From NCBI GenBank assembly GCA_021819245.1, contig JAKARI010000017.1, positions 1-56,010 of the forward strand: a stretch of 56,010 nucleotides of DNA, given 5' to 3'. The notes under the pieces are model-generated. The model was given only the letters and a program-made list of their open reading frames with translations, did no database searches and was not told the DNA's origin. Position 1 is the first letter of the stretch. Each line of letters begins with the position of its first letter. This DNA comes from Pseudomonadota bacterium. GTDB taxonomy: Bacteria > Pseudomonadota > Gammaproteobacteria > Acidiferrobacterales > Acidiferrobacteraceae. Shown here one piece after another: positions 30,872 to 44,625 of the stretch. The position numbers and the translations under genes were made by a program.

Positions 30872-31719
30872 AGGAGAAACGCCCCAGGCTCGGACGCGGC
30901 CTAGACGCCCTGTTCGGCGACGGCCCGCGTCCCGATACCGCCGCGTTGGCGGCGGACGCCGTGCGCACCTTGCCCATCGAGCGCCTGCGGCGCGGCCGCT
31001 ACCAGCCACGCACACACATGGAGCCGGAGGCCCTGAATGCCCTCGCCGACTCCATTCGCGCCCAGGGCATCGTGCAGCCCATTCTTGTGCGCGAGGTGGC
31101 GGGCGGCTTCGAGATCATCGCCGGGGAGCGGCGCTGGCGCGCGGCCCAGATCGCGGGCCTTACGGATGTCCCCGTCATCGTGCGCGACATCCCAGACCGG
31201 GCGGCGATGGCGGTCGCCCTGATCGAAAACATTCAGCGCGAGGACCTCAACCCCCTCGAGGAGGCCGCGGGCTTAAAGCGCCTTCAGGAGGAGTTTGGGC
31301 TTACGCACGACGATATCGCAGCCCATGTCGGCCGGTCGCGCGCGGCGGTCACCAATCTTTTGCGGCTTCTGGGGCTTGCTCCGAGTGTGCGCGAATTGCT
31401 CGAGACGGGGCGTCTCGAGATGGGGCATGGCCGGGCCCTGCTGGGTATCTCCGACCCCGGTGCCCAGGCCGCGCTTGCGCGTACGGTCGTCGACCAGGCC
31501 TTGAGCGTGCGCGAGACCGAGCGCCGCGTGCAGCAGTACGGGCGGCCCCCATCGCCCAAGGCCGCCCCGGACCCGGACGTCGCGGCCCTGGAGCGCCGCC
31601 TCACCGAGACCCTGGGGGCGCGCGTACGCATTCAGGCGCGAGCCGCCGGCGCAGGACGCATCACGATCGACTATCATAGTATGGACGAACTCGAGGGTCT
31701 GCTCGGTCGATTCTCGTAG
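30868..31719 (+). CDS. parB: ParB/Spo0J centromere-binding CTPase
   Basis: 283 residues. The N-terminal LGRGLDALFGDG is the ParA-interacting segment, the CTP-binding motifs include GERRWRAAQ and ENIQREDLNPLEEA, and a helix-turn-helix lies in LTHDDIAAHVGRSRAAVTNLLRLL. The C-terminal dimerisation region ends ITIDYHSMDELEGLLGRFS. It binds parS and spreads. It follows parA directly. Confidence 0.97.
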   Translation: MKEKRPRLGRGLDALFGDGPRPDTAALAADAVRTLPIERLRRGRYQPRTHMEPEALNALADSIRAQGIVQPILVREVAGGFEIIAGERRWRAAQIAGLTDVPVIVRDIPDRAAMAVALIENIQREDLNPLEEAAGLKRLQEEFGLTHDDIAAHVGRSRAAVTNLLRLLGLAPSVRELLETGRLEMGHGRALLGISDPGAQAALARTVVDQALSVRETERRVQQYGRPPSPKAAPDPDVAALERRLTETLGARVRIQARAAGAGRITIDYHSMDELEGLLGRFS

Positions 31720-31733
31720 GACAGGAGGTGGGT

Positions 31734-32048
31734 GTGAAACGAATGATTCCCGGCATCGCCGGCCTGGCATTACTGATGCTATGTTGGCAAGGGGCGCACG
31801 CGGGCCTGCGGCAGCTGCGGCGCGAGGCCCAAGGCGGGGCGCCCAATGCCGAGCTCAAGCTCGGCGAGCTCTATCAGTATGGGGTCGGCGAGCCCGATCA
31901 TCTCGTCCGCGCCCTGGCTTGGTATGACCGAGCCGCCCCGCGATCGCCGCGTGCCGCCGAGCTCGCCCGGAAGGTCGCAGCCGAACTCACCCCGGCCGAG
32001 CGCCAGCAGGCCGCGGCCTGGGCCAAGCCGCGGATCGGCCCGCCTTAA
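31734..32048 (+). CDS. Small exported Sel1-like repeat protein
   Basis: 104 residues. The N-terminus MKRMIPGIAGLALLMLCWQGAHA is a typical signal peptide with probable cleavage after AHA. The mature part has one Sel1-like (TPR-type) repeat, AELKLGELYQYGVGEPDHLVRALAWYDRAA, and a partial second. It probably acts in the periplasm as a protein-binding module; partners are unknown. GTG at 31734 is chosen because AGGAGG (31723-31728) lies five bases upstream. It starts 14 bp after parB and may be in the same transcript. Confidence 0.75.
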   Translation: MKRMIPGIAGLALLMLCWQGAHAGLRQLRREAQGGAPNAELKLGELYQYGVGEPDHLVRALAWYDRAAPRSPRAAELARKVAAELTPAERQQAAAWAKPRIGPP

Positions 32049-32096
32049 AGCCCCCGGCCGCGAATCCGGGCCCGGGGTGTGCGCACATGACCCTGT

Positions 32097-33335
<1,239 letters not shown>

Positions 33336-33375
33336 GCCCGGTCTTATTCACCTTCTCATCTTAAGGAGTGGCTTT

Positions 33376-33681
33376 ATGGTTGATCCACAGATTGCGCCCG
33401 TTATAGGCATGATCTTTTCCTATACGGCGGTTGCCGTCGGCATCATCTTTGCCGGGGCGGCCCTCGGCTCGGCCCTGGGCTGGGGGCTCATCTGCTCCAA
33501 ATACCTCGAGGGCATCGCGCGCCAGCCGGAGATGCTGCCGACCCTGCGCGTGCAGATGTTCATTACTGCGGGCCTCATGGAATCATTTCCCTTCATCGCC
33601 GCGGCCTTCGCCATGTATTTTACCTTCGTGAACCCGTTCGAGGGGGCCGCCATGGCCGCCATTACGCACGTCGCTCACTAA
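33376..33681 (+). CDS. atpE: AtpE, F0 subunit c
   Basis: A 101-residue two-helix proteolipid. The polar loop LEGIARQPEM is conserved. The proton-binding carboxylate is Glu69 in AGLMESFPF, where E. coli has Asp61. Helix 1 reads GSALGWGLICS, with Trp where other c subunits have a small aliphatic residue or Gln. The length exceeds the usual ~79-85 because of a longer N-terminus and a C-terminal extension. AAGGAG (33363-33368) is seven bases upstream of the ATG, a strong site matching the need for many copies. Confidence 0.97.
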   Translation: MVDPQIAPVIGMIFSYTAVAVGIIFAGAALGSALGWGLICSKYLEGIARQPEMLPTLRVQMFITAGLMESFPFIAAAFAMYFTFVNPFEGAAMAAITHVAH

Positions 33682-33708
33682 GCAAGGCCCCAAGGACCCG
33701 ATCACGTC

Positions 33709-34179
33709 ATGCCGATATCCGTGACCCTCATCGTTCAGATGGTCACCTTCGCGGTGCTCATCGTCTTCGTCAAGCGCATCCTATGGGGGCCGCTCACGGC
33801 GCTCATGGAGCGCCGCCAGAAGCGTATCGCCGATGGCCTCGCGGCCGCCGATCAGGGCCGCAAGGCATTAGATGAGGCGCAGCGCCGGCAAGAGGAAATC
33901 CTGGCGGTGGCGCGCGAGCGCGCCGCCGAGATCCTGGACCATGCCGAGCGCCGTTCCCGCGAGATCATCGAGGAGGCCCGCGAGCGCGCGCGCGCCGAGG
34001 GGGAGCGTGCCCTGGCGTTGTCACGCGCCGAGGCCGAGGTCGAAATGGGCCGTCTGCGCGAGCAGCTGCGCGCGGACGTCGCGCGCCTGGCGCTGGCCGG
34101 CGCCGAGCGCGTCGTCGAACGGGAGATCGATCGCCGCCTGCACGACCGGCTTCTTGAAGACGTGGCGAGGCAGCTGTGA
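33709..34179 (+). CDS. atpF: AtpF, F0 subunit b
   Basis: A 156-residue peripheral-stalk protein: an N-terminal membrane helix (LIVQMVTFAVLIVFVKRILWGPL) followed by a long charged helix rich in Arg, Glu and Ala (ALDEAQRRQEEILAVARERA...), ending with [14 protein letters not shown]. It dimerises and links subunit a to delta and alpha. Overlaps atpH by four bases (GTGA). Confidence 0.96.
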   Translation: MPISVTLIVQMVTFAVLIVFVKRILWGPLTALMERRQKRIADGLAAADQGRKALDEAQRRQEEILAVARERAAEILDHAERRSREIIEEARERARAEGERALALSRAEAEVEMGRLREQLRADVARLALAGAERVVEREIDRRLHDRLLEDVARQL

Positions 34180-34706
34180 TTAGCGACCAATCGGCGGTGA
34201 TCGCGCGCCCCTACGCGCGCGCCCTCATGGCCGTGCCAGGGGTCGATCGCGCCGCGCTCCTTGCGCACCTCGCGGCCGCGGCGCAGGCCCTTTCCGACCC
34301 GTCGGTCGCAGCCCTGGCGCAAAACCCTGCGCTTGCGCGCGCGCGCCTGACGGCGGCGCTCGTACCCGATCTGCCCGACTCATCCCCGCTGGCGCGCCTC
34401 ATCGACCTGCTGCTGCGCAACGATCGGCTGGCGGCGCTGCCCGGCATCGCCGCAGCCTTCTCCGCCCTAAAGGACGCGGCCGAAAACCGCACCCAGGCGG
34501 TCGTCACCACCGCCCAACCGCTGACCGAGGCCCAGCATGAGCGGCTGCGCTCGGCGCTCGCGCGGCGCACCGGCCAGTCGGTGGAGCTGGTGGTCGAAAC
34601 CGACCCCCAGCTGCTTGCCGGCATCATCGTTCAGCATGGCGATATGGTGCTGGATGGCTCCATCCGCGGCCGCCTCGCGGCGCTCGCCCACGCCCTGAGT
34701 TATTAG
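34176..34706 (+). CDS. atpH: AtpH, F1 subunit delta
   Basis: 176 residues. The N-terminal helical domain starts [15 protein letters not shown], as in other delta subunits, and the C-terminal signature [25 protein letters not shown] is conserved. It connects the peripheral stalk to the top of F1. The start is GTG, overlapping atpF. Confidence 0.95.
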   Translation: MISDQSAVIARPYARALMAVPGVDRAALLAHLAAAAQALSDPSVAALAQNPALARARLTAALVPDLPDSSPLARLIDLLLRNDRLAALPGIAAAFSALKDAAENRTQAVVTTAQPLTEAQHERLRSALARRTGQSVELVVETDPQLLAGIIVQHGDMVLDGSIRGRLAALAHALSY

Positions 34707-34719
34707 CGAAAGGAATTTT

Positions 34720-38500
<3,781 letters not shown>

Positions 38501-38505
38501 CCGCC

Positions 38506-38949
38506 ATGGACACCTTTCACGTTGACATCGTCAGCGCCGAACGCACCCTGTTTTCGGGGAATGCGGCGCTGGTGATCGCGCCCCTGCGCGAGGGCGAGGC
38601 CGGGTTCCTCCCCGGGCATTCACCGCTGCTCGGAATCCTCAAGGCCGGAGCCCTACACTGCCTGGATGCCGGCGGCGGCGAACAAGTATTCTATGTCAGC
38701 GGTGGCTTCGTCGAGGTTCAGCCGCACCACGTCACCGTGCTGGCCGACACAGGTGAGCGCGCCGCGGATATCGACGAGGCCTTGGCCGCGCGCGCGGTCT
38801 CGGACGCCGCCCTGCACGCCGAGGAGCAGGCCGGAAAGACCGACTACGCGCGCGCCCAGGCGGAGCTCGCGCAGGCGATTGCCCGGCTCGCTGTCGTGCG
38901 CCGCTACCGCTCGCAAACGCCTTATTCGAAGCCGGAGCGGATCCGGTAG
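38506..38949 (+). CDS. atpC: AtpC, F1 subunit epsilon
   Basis: 147 residues. The N-terminal beta sandwich begins FHVDIVSAERTLFSGNA and includes GFLPGHSPLLGILKAG and VSGGFVEVQPHHVTVLADT; a helical hairpin follows. Epsilon regulates ATP hydrolysis. It is the last atp gene; slyD starts 11 bases later. Confidence 0.97.
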   Translation: MDTFHVDIVSAERTLFSGNAALVIAPLREGEAGFLPGHSPLLGILKAGALHCLDAGGGEQVFYVSGGFVEVQPHHVTVLADTGERAADIDEALAARAVSDAALHAEEQAGKTDYARAQAELAQAIARLAVVRRYRSQTPYSKPERIR

Positions 38950-38960
38950 GAGCAGATTGC

Positions 38961-39428
38961 ATGATTGGCAAAGGCAAGATCGTGTCACTGACGTATACCT
39001 TGCGCGACGCGCAAGGCGAGATCTTCGAGCACACGGATGTCCCCATCTCCTACCTCCATGGCTCGGGAGAGGGGCTGTTCGAGAAGATCGAGCGCGCCTT
39101 AGAGGGGCTTGGGGTCGGCGATTCAGTAGAGGTCGAGCTGTCGCCCGCCGAGGGCTTCGGCGAGCACGATCCGGGGCTGACATTTACCGATGACATTGCC
39201 AACGTCCCTCCGGAATACCGGCGGGTGGGGGCCGAGGTCGAGGCCGAAAACGAGCAGGGCGAGGCCATCCGCTTCGTGGTCACGGCCATTACCGACGGCA
39301 GGCTCACGGTCGATGCCAATCACCCGCTCGCGGGCCAGACGGTGCGCTTCGCGGTGACCGTACAGGCCGTTCGCGACGCGACCCCCGAGGAGCAGCGCTT
39401 AAGAGCGCCGGCGCCGGCCGCCCACTAG
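38961..39428 (+). CDS. slyD: SlyD-type FKBP peptidyl-prolyl isomerase
   Basis: 155 residues. The FKBP half has VSLTYTLRDAQGEIFEHT, ISYLHGSGEGLFEKIERALEG and VELSPAEGFGEHDP, with the inserted IF chaperone domain at about 70-125 and the conserved VDANHPLAGQTVRFAVTV end. The His-rich metal-binding tail of E. coli SlyD is absent, so a FkpB/SlpA-like role is possible. It probably isomerises prolines and chaperones clients in the cytoplasm. It appears to be read with the atp operon. Confidence 0.93.
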   Translation: MIGKGKIVSLTYTLRDAQGEIFEHTDVPISYLHGSGEGLFEKIERALEGLGVGDSVEVELSPAEGFGEHDPGLTFTDDIANVPPEYRRVGAEVEAENEQGEAIRFVVTAITDGRLTVDANHPLAGQTVRFAVTVQAVRDATPEEQRLRAPAPAAH

Positions 39429-39482
39429 CTCGCTGCCCCCGGGCATTGCCTTTAGCCCGCAAGGCCGATCTAATAACGACAT

Positions 39483-40874
39483 ATGCGCGCCCCCGCTCCC
39501 CCCCTCGAGATCGTCATTCTGGCAGCCGGCCAGGGGAGGCGCATGGCGTCGGCCCTGCCCAAGGTCCTGCATACGCTTGCCGGCCGACCGCTGCTCGCCC
39601 ACGTCCTCGATACCGCATCAGCGCTCGCGCCGCGCGCCATTCATGTGGTCTACGGCCACGGCGGCGAGCGTGTCCGCGAGGCCTTTGCGCATGCCCGGGT
39701 GAACTGGGTCCTGCAGGCCGAGCAGCGCGGCACCGGCGATGCGGTACGCTGCGCCCTGGCCGGGCTTGCCGACGACTCCGTGGCGCTCGTGCTCTTGGGC
39801 GATGTGCCGCTGATCTCAAAAGATACCCTGGAGACCCTGCGCGCGCGCGCCGTCGCCGGACCGGCCCTGCTTACCTTCGAGGCCCACCGGGAAAACCAGT
39901 ATGGGCGCATCGTGCGGGACGCGCAGGGGCGGGTTGTGCGCATCGTCGAATGGCGTGATGCAGACCTTGCCCAGCGCGCCCTGCGCGAGGTCAATAGCGG
40001 CGTGCTTGCGGCCCCCGTGGCCTGCCTGCGCGAGTGGATCCCGCGGCTCTCGTCCGCCAACGCCCAGGGCGAGCTCTATCTTACCGATGTCATAGCGCTC
40101 GCGGTCGCAGATGGTCTTCCGGTCGCCACCGCCTCTCCGGCAAGGTCGAGCGAGGTCGAGGGGGTCAATAGCCGCGCCGATCTTGCGGCCCTGGAGCGGG
40201 CCTTCCAGGAACAACAGGCGGCGGCCCTGATGGCCTCAGGGGCGCAGCTCATGGATCCCCGAAGGTTCGATGTGCGCGGCACGCTGATTACGGGGCGCGA
40301 TGTCTGGATCGACGTCAACTGTCTCTTCGAGGGGCGCGTGGAGATCGCCGATGACGTGCGCATAGGCGCCCACTGCATCATCCGCGATAGCCGTATCGCG
40401 CGCGGCGCGCGTATCGAGCCGCATACCCTCATCGACGGCGCGGAGGTGGGGCCAGGATGCGTGGTCGGCCCGTTTGCGCGCCTGCGCCCGGGCGCCGTGC
40501 TCGACGACCATGCGCGTGTCGGCAATTTCGTGGAGGTCAAGGGCGCGCGCATAGGGGCGGGCACCAAGATCAATCACTTAAGCTATATCGGCGATGCCAC
40601 GATCGGTCAGGGCGTCAATATCGGCGCCGGCGTCATCACCTGCAATTACGACGGGGCGCGCAAGCATCGCACCACCATAGGCGATCACGCCTTCATCGGG
40701 TCGGACAGCCAGCTCGTGGCGCCCGTCGAGATCGGTGCCGGCGCCACCATAGGCGCCGGGTCTACGATCACGAAGGACGCCCCGGCTGGCGAGCTCACCT
40801 TAAGCCGGGCAGCGCAGAAAACCGTCAGCGGCTGGCAGCGCCCCAGCAAGCCGGCGCGAGCGGACAAGGAGTAA
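39483..40874 (+). CDS. glmU: GlmU, bifunctional GlcN-1-P acetyltransferase / GlcNAc-1-P uridylyltransferase
   Basis: 463 residues. The N-terminal uridylyltransferase domain has LAAGQGRRMASALPKVLH, and the C-terminal left-handed beta-helix shows hexapeptide repeats and GAGVITCNYDGARKHRTTIGD. It makes UDP-GlcNAc for peptidoglycan and LPS. ATG at 39483 is the start. glmS follows after three bases, so amino-sugar synthesis is one unit here. Confidence 0.98.
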   Translation: MRAPAPPLEIVILAAGQGRRMASALPKVLHTLAGRPLLAHVLDTASALAPRAIHVVYGHGGERVREAFAHARVNWVLQAEQRGTGDAVRCALAGLADDSVALVLLGDVPLISKDTLETLRARAVAGPALLTFEAHRENQYGRIVRDAQGRVVRIVEWRDADLAQRALREVNSGVLAAPVACLREWIPRLSSANAQGELYLTDVIALAVADGLPVATASPARSSEVEGVNSRADLAALERAFQEQQAAALMASGAQLMDPRRFDVRGTLITGRDVWIDVNCLFEGRVEIADDVRIGAHCIIRDSRIARGARIEPHTLIDGAEVGPGCVVGPFARLRPGAVLDDHARVGNFVEVKGARIGAGTKINHLSYIGDATIGQGVNIGAGVITCNYDGARKHRTTIGDHAFIGSDSQLVAPVEIGAGATIGAGSTITKDAPAGELTLSRAAQKTVSGWQRPSKPARADKE

Positions 40875-40877
40875 CCC

Positions 40878-42707
40878 ATGTGTGGAATCGTCGGGGCGGT
40901 TGCGCAACGCAACGTCGTGCCCATACTGATCGAGGGCCTCAAGCGGCTCGAGTACCGGGGCTATGATTCGGCGGGGGTCGCCGTCATAGACCAGGCCTGC
41001 TGCCTTGCCCGCACCCGGTCGGTCGGCAAGGTGCGCGAGCTCGAGGGGCGCCTGGATGCGCACATGGAGGGCGCCACCGGCATCGCACACACCCGCTGGG
41101 CCACCCACGGCCGGCCGGCGACCGAGAACGCCCACCCGCATATCTGCCGCAAGACGGTGGCGCTCGTCCACAACGGCATCATCGAAAATCACGAGGCCCT
41201 GCGGCGCGCGCAGATGCAGCTCGGCTACGAGTTCACCTCGCAGACCGATACCGAGGTGATCGTGCATGAGATCTACCGGCGGCTGGAAGAAACCGCTGAT
41301 CTGCTGGCGGCGGTGCGCGCGGCGCTGCCGTCCCTGCGCGGCGCCTATGCCCTGGGGGTCATCACCAATCGGGAGCCGGGCCGTCTCGTCGCCGCCCGGC
41401 GTGGCAGCCCGCTTGTCATCGGCATCGGCATCGGCGAACACTTCATCGCCTCGGACGTCGCGGCGCTCCTGCCCGTCACTCAGCGCTTCATGTTTCTCGA
41501 GGACGGCGATATTGCGGATATCACCCGCGACGCCGTGACCGTTTACGACGCCCAGGGTGCGCGCGTCGAACGCCCGGTCAGGCACAGCGAGCTATCGGCT
41601 GATGCCGTGGCGCGCGGTGAATACCGCCACTATATGCTCAAAGAGATCAACGAGCAGCCGCGCGCGATTGCCGACACCTTGGAAAATCGCATAGGCGTTG
41701 ACCAGGTCTATGCCGAGGCCTTTGGTCCGGCCGCCGCGGGCCTCTTTGCGGACATCGAGGCGGTGCAGATCGTGGCCTGCGGCACGAGCTACCATGCGGG
41801 CCTGGTTGGGCGCTACTGGTTCGAGGGTCTGGCGAACCTCCCGTGCGCCGCCGAGGTGGCGAGTGAATTTCGTTACCGCAAGCCGCGCGTCGCCCCCCAT
41901 ACCCTGTTCGTGACGCTCTCGCAGTCTGGGGAGACCGCAGACACCCTGGCAGCCCTCGCCTACGCGCGTGAGCTTGGGTTTGCCCGTACCCTTACGATCT
42001 GCAATGCCCCGGAGAGTTCGCTTGTGCGCGGCTCGGATCTCGTGCTCATGACCCATGCCGGCCCGGAGATCGGTGTCGCCTCGACCAAGGCCTTCACCAC
42101 TCAGCTGGTCGCGCTGCTTTTGCTCGTGACGGCGCTCGGCCGTAGCCGCGGGCTAACCGCCGAGGGTGAGGCCCGCATCGTCCATTTGCTGCGCAGTCTG
42201 CCCGGCCAGATCGAGCAGATCCTCGGTCTTGACACCGCCGTCCAGGCATGGGTCCCGTTTTTTACCAATAAGCAGCACGCGCTCTTCCTCGGCCGCGGTA
42301 CCCAGTACCCGGTGGCCATGGAGGGCGCGCTCAAGCTCAAAGAGATCTCCTACATCCACGCCGAGGCCTATCCGGCCGGAGAATTGAAGCACGGACCGCT
42401 CGCGCTTGTGGATGCCGATATGCCGGTGGTGGCGGTGGCCCCGAACAACACGCTTTTGGAAAAGCTGCAGTCAAATCTCCAGGAGGTGAGGGCGCGCGGG
42501 GGCGAGCTGTTCGTGTTCGCCGACTCCGATAATGACATCCACGAGGACCCTCGCACCCACGTCATCAGCGTGCCGCCCGTGGACGATCTTATGGCACCGA
42601 TCGTCTACGCGGTGCTTTTACAGCTGCTCGCCTACCATGTGGCGGTCTCGCGCGGCGCCGATGTCGATCAGCCGCGCAATCTCGCCAAATCCGTGACCGT
42701 AGAGTAG
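40878..42707 (+). CDS. glmS: GlmS, glutamine-fructose-6-phosphate aminotransferase
   Basis: 609 residues. The catalytic Cys follows the initiator Met (MCGIVGAVAQRN), the glutaminase domain has THTRWATHG-like IAHTRWATHGRPATENAHPH, and two SIS domains (CGTSYHAGLVGRYWFE, TLSQSGETADTLAAL) lead to the C-terminal PRNLAKSVTVE. It makes glucosamine-6-phosphate, the first step of the pathway to UDP-GlcNAc. AAGGAG precedes the ATG. No glmS ribozyme or sRNA site is evident. Confidence 0.99.
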   Translation: MCGIVGAVAQRNVVPILIEGLKRLEYRGYDSAGVAVIDQACCLARTRSVGKVRELEGRLDAHMEGATGIAHTRWATHGRPATENAHPHICRKTVALVHNGIIENHEALRRAQMQLGYEFTSQTDTEVIVHEIYRRLEETADLLAAVRAALPSLRGAYALGVITNREPGRLVAARRGSPLVIGIGIGEHFIASDVAALLPVTQRFMFLEDGDIADITRDAVTVYDAQGARVERPVRHSELSADAVARGEYRHYMLKEINEQPRAIADTLENRIGVDQVYAEAFGPAAAGLFADIEAVQIVACGTSYHAGLVGRYWFEGLANLPCAAEVASEFRYRKPRVAPHTLFVTLSQSGETADTLAALAYARELGFARTLTICNAPESSLVRGSDLVLMTHAGPEIGVASTKAFTTQLVALLLLVTALGRSRGLTAEGEARIVHLLRSLPGQIEQILGLDTAVQAWVPFFTNKQHALFLGRGTQYPVAMEGALKLKEISYIHAEAYPAGELKHGPLALVDADMPVVAVAPNNTLLEKLQSNLQEVRARGGELFVFADSDNDIHEDPRTHVISVPPVDDLMAPIVYAVLLQLLAYHVAVSRGADVDQPRNLAKSVTVE

Positions 42708-43749
42708 GGCGCGCAGGTGGCTGGGCCGGTCCACAAGGACCTAAAGGCGGTCCAGCCCACGCAAGGACGGGCACGAGCCCTTAGAAGAAGTTAAGCCCCC
42801 CATGAAATCCGCGCGACTTACTCCCCGTCTCGCGGCGCCACTAAGAACGCAGGGTCTTTCTCATAACTTGTAGTCTGTTACAAACATGGGGCCGCGCGGT
42901 ATTAAGGCACCATGACCCCCGTCGCCCGATGGCACAAAAAGCCCGAGAAAGGCGACGCCGGAGAAAGGGAGAGGTCGCGCGTCTTAAGGATAGAGGCCGC
43001 GGCTATTGCCGTAGCAGCAGCACCCTCCGGGTGCGCCATCAATGCCGCATCCCCTGGCTCGGCTGCGCAGCCACATCTGCCGGCTTAGCCGGGCAGCAGC
43101 GTACCCAGAACAGATATGTCGCGCCGGTGAGCCAGATCGTGGCCGGACACGTACGCAGGATCCGTGTCGACCAAGAGCGTGCCGCCATGAACAAGGCGGG
43201 GCACCCCGTACCCCTACCCACCGGGGTCCGTCGGGTTGTGGCAGCCATCCTCGCCTAGGGCGCTGTCGCCAGAGCGGAGCCTGCGGGGTGTGCCTCACAG
43301 ACCGTGGACCGCGCGGAGTCAAGGGCCGTCCATGCGGCCTCTCCGCTCCCGCCAGCGCCTTATGGGCGCAATGCCAATAGACTTAACACAACGCCTTCTG
43401 GGTATCACGGCCGAGCCGGTGGGGGCGCCGGATGCTAGACAAAAATGGGCCGGCGCGCCCGGAAACAATCCGTGCCGTCCGGGGACTTACAAACCACACC
43501 CGCGCCGCCACGGGCTGAAACCCGCACGGCTGCAACCCGCAAACCGTTCACCGTGTCCGGCCGGGCCGGTTTGCGCTTCGGGCGCAGCGGATGACATGGC
43601 GTGCACACGCCTCGTGTCTCGTGGGCCGGACTCCCGACCCAGGCTCGCCCGCCTCGGCGCGCGTCTACCCGTGGCGCCGGGCGCCGAGGCCCGTCCCGAC
43701 AACAGGCCCATTGATTGCATGGCGAAGGCTGTGCTGGCATAATGCCCGC
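42708..43749. other. Long stretch without recognised gene, containing hairpins
   Basis: About 1 kb between glmS and the toxin-antitoxin pair. Short frames are present on both strands, the longest 42929-43258 on the plus strand, but none resembles a known protein and codon usage is unlike neighbouring genes. Visible structure: an AT-rich inverted repeat TTGTA/TACAA (42868-42872 and 42879-42883), and three hairpins close together: GCACCC/GGGTGC (43020-43034), GGCTGCGCAGCC (43061-43072) and CTGCCGGCT/AGCCGGGCAG (43077-43096). No transposase or terminal repeats were found. It may be degraded mobile or gene DNA or hold an unannotated RNA. Confidence 0.4.
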
Positions 43750-43986
43750 ATGGGTGTGCAGATCACGATTCGCGATGTACCCGAGGAGGTGCGCCGAGAG
43801 CTTGCCGCGCGGGCGGCCGCCCAGGGGAGGTCCATGCAGGAATATTTGCGCCTGGAGCTTGAGCATCTGGCGGCGCGTCCGACGGCGGCTGTCTGGCTTG
43901 AGCAGGTGCGAAGGCGAAAACGCGCAACCGAGACGCGGGTTTGCGCGCAAGAAATCCTTGGCAGTCGTGACGCCGACCGGCGGTGA
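43750..43986 (+). CDS. FitA-like ribbon-helix-helix antitoxin
   Basis: A 78-residue protein. The N-terminal VQITIRDVPEEVRRELAARAAAQGRSMQEYLRLELEHLA is a ribbon-helix-helix of the FitA/VapB type that binds DNA and autorepresses the operon. The charged C-terminus likely wraps the toxin. ATG at 43750 begins with the beta strand. It overlaps the toxin gene by four bases (GTGA). Confidence 0.88.
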   Translation: MGVQITIRDVPEEVRRELAARAAAQGRSMQEYLRLELEHLAARPTAAVWLEQVRRRKRATETRVCAQEILGSRDADRR

Positions 43987-44384
43987 GCGCGGTCGTCGAC
44001 TCCTCGGTCATCGTCGCGGCGTTGGTGGATGCCGGGCCTGCCGGTGGCTGGGCCGAGAATCTCATAGCGAGCCAGGAGATTTGCGCGCCTGGCCTCATCC
44101 ACGCAGAAGCCGCCAATGTCCTTCGCCGCCTTGAGCTTGCCAAGCGGATCACGACTCACGAGGCCAATGCGGCGCATCAAGACCTGATGGAACTGCCAAT
44201 CGAGGTGTTCCCGTTCGCGCCATTTACGGACCGCATCTGGGCGCTACGCCATACGGTGACGAGTTATGATGCATGGTATGTCGCGCTTGCCGAGGCGCTA
44301 GGGTTCCCGCTCGCCACTCTCGATGAGCGCTTGGCCAAGGCGGCGGGCCCCCGCTGCCGGTTCATGGTGCACGGCTCGCGCTAG
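43983..44384 (+). CDS. VapC/FitB-type PIN-domain ribonuclease toxin
   Basis: 133 residues. PIN-domain acidic residues are present: D6 (AVVDSSVI), E42 (IHAEAANVL), D96 (SYDAWYVALAE) and D114 (TLDERL), so the metal-dependent RNase site looks intact. Targets of such toxins are often tRNA or rRNA. The GTG start overlaps the antitoxin stop. The pair sits between gene-free stretches, as expected of a mobile insertion. Confidence 0.9.
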   Translation: MSAVVDSSVIVAALVDAGPAGGWAENLIASQEICAPGLIHAEAANVLRRLELAKRITTHEANAAHQDLMELPIEVFPFAPFTDRIWALRHTVTSYDAWYVALAEALGFPLATLDERLAKAAGPRCRFMVHGSR

Positions 44385-44560
44385 CCACACTCATTCCATT
44401 GATTGCCGCGGCCCCAGGGTACCCAAGCCGTGCCGACGGATTGGCCGCCCTCACCGCATGTCCCGGGCGCGCCCGCCGCTCCGCGAGAAAGGGCCGGTGC
44501 ATTGCCGGCCGGGATCGTGCGCTGGGCCCTTATCGCCCCGGCGGGCGACCGCTCGCCCCG

Positions 44561-44600
44561 CCGCGGGTCCGCTCAAGGCGCCGCGGGTCCGCTCAAGGCG
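44561..44600. repeat. Tandem duplication of a 20-bp unit
   Basis: The 20-bp unit starting CCGCGGGTCC and ending CAAGGCG occurs twice without interruption (44561-44580, 44581-44600), with CCGC beginning a third copy. It lies in the 241-bp gap between the convergent toxin and pspA genes; the rest of that gap shows no gene or clear terminator. Confidence 0.9.
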
Positions 44601-44625
44601 CCGCCTCGTGCCCGGTGCGGCGTCT

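Noticed and set aside
33376..33681. Sodium-coupled ATP synthase
   Set aside because: Glu-Ser is present in helix 2, but the Gln of helix 1 and the Thr and Tyr ligands of Na+ c-rings are missing.
42929..43258. 109-residue open frame after glmS
   Set aside because: No similarity recognised, irregular codon use, no clear Shine-Dalgarno; left within the gene-free stretch.
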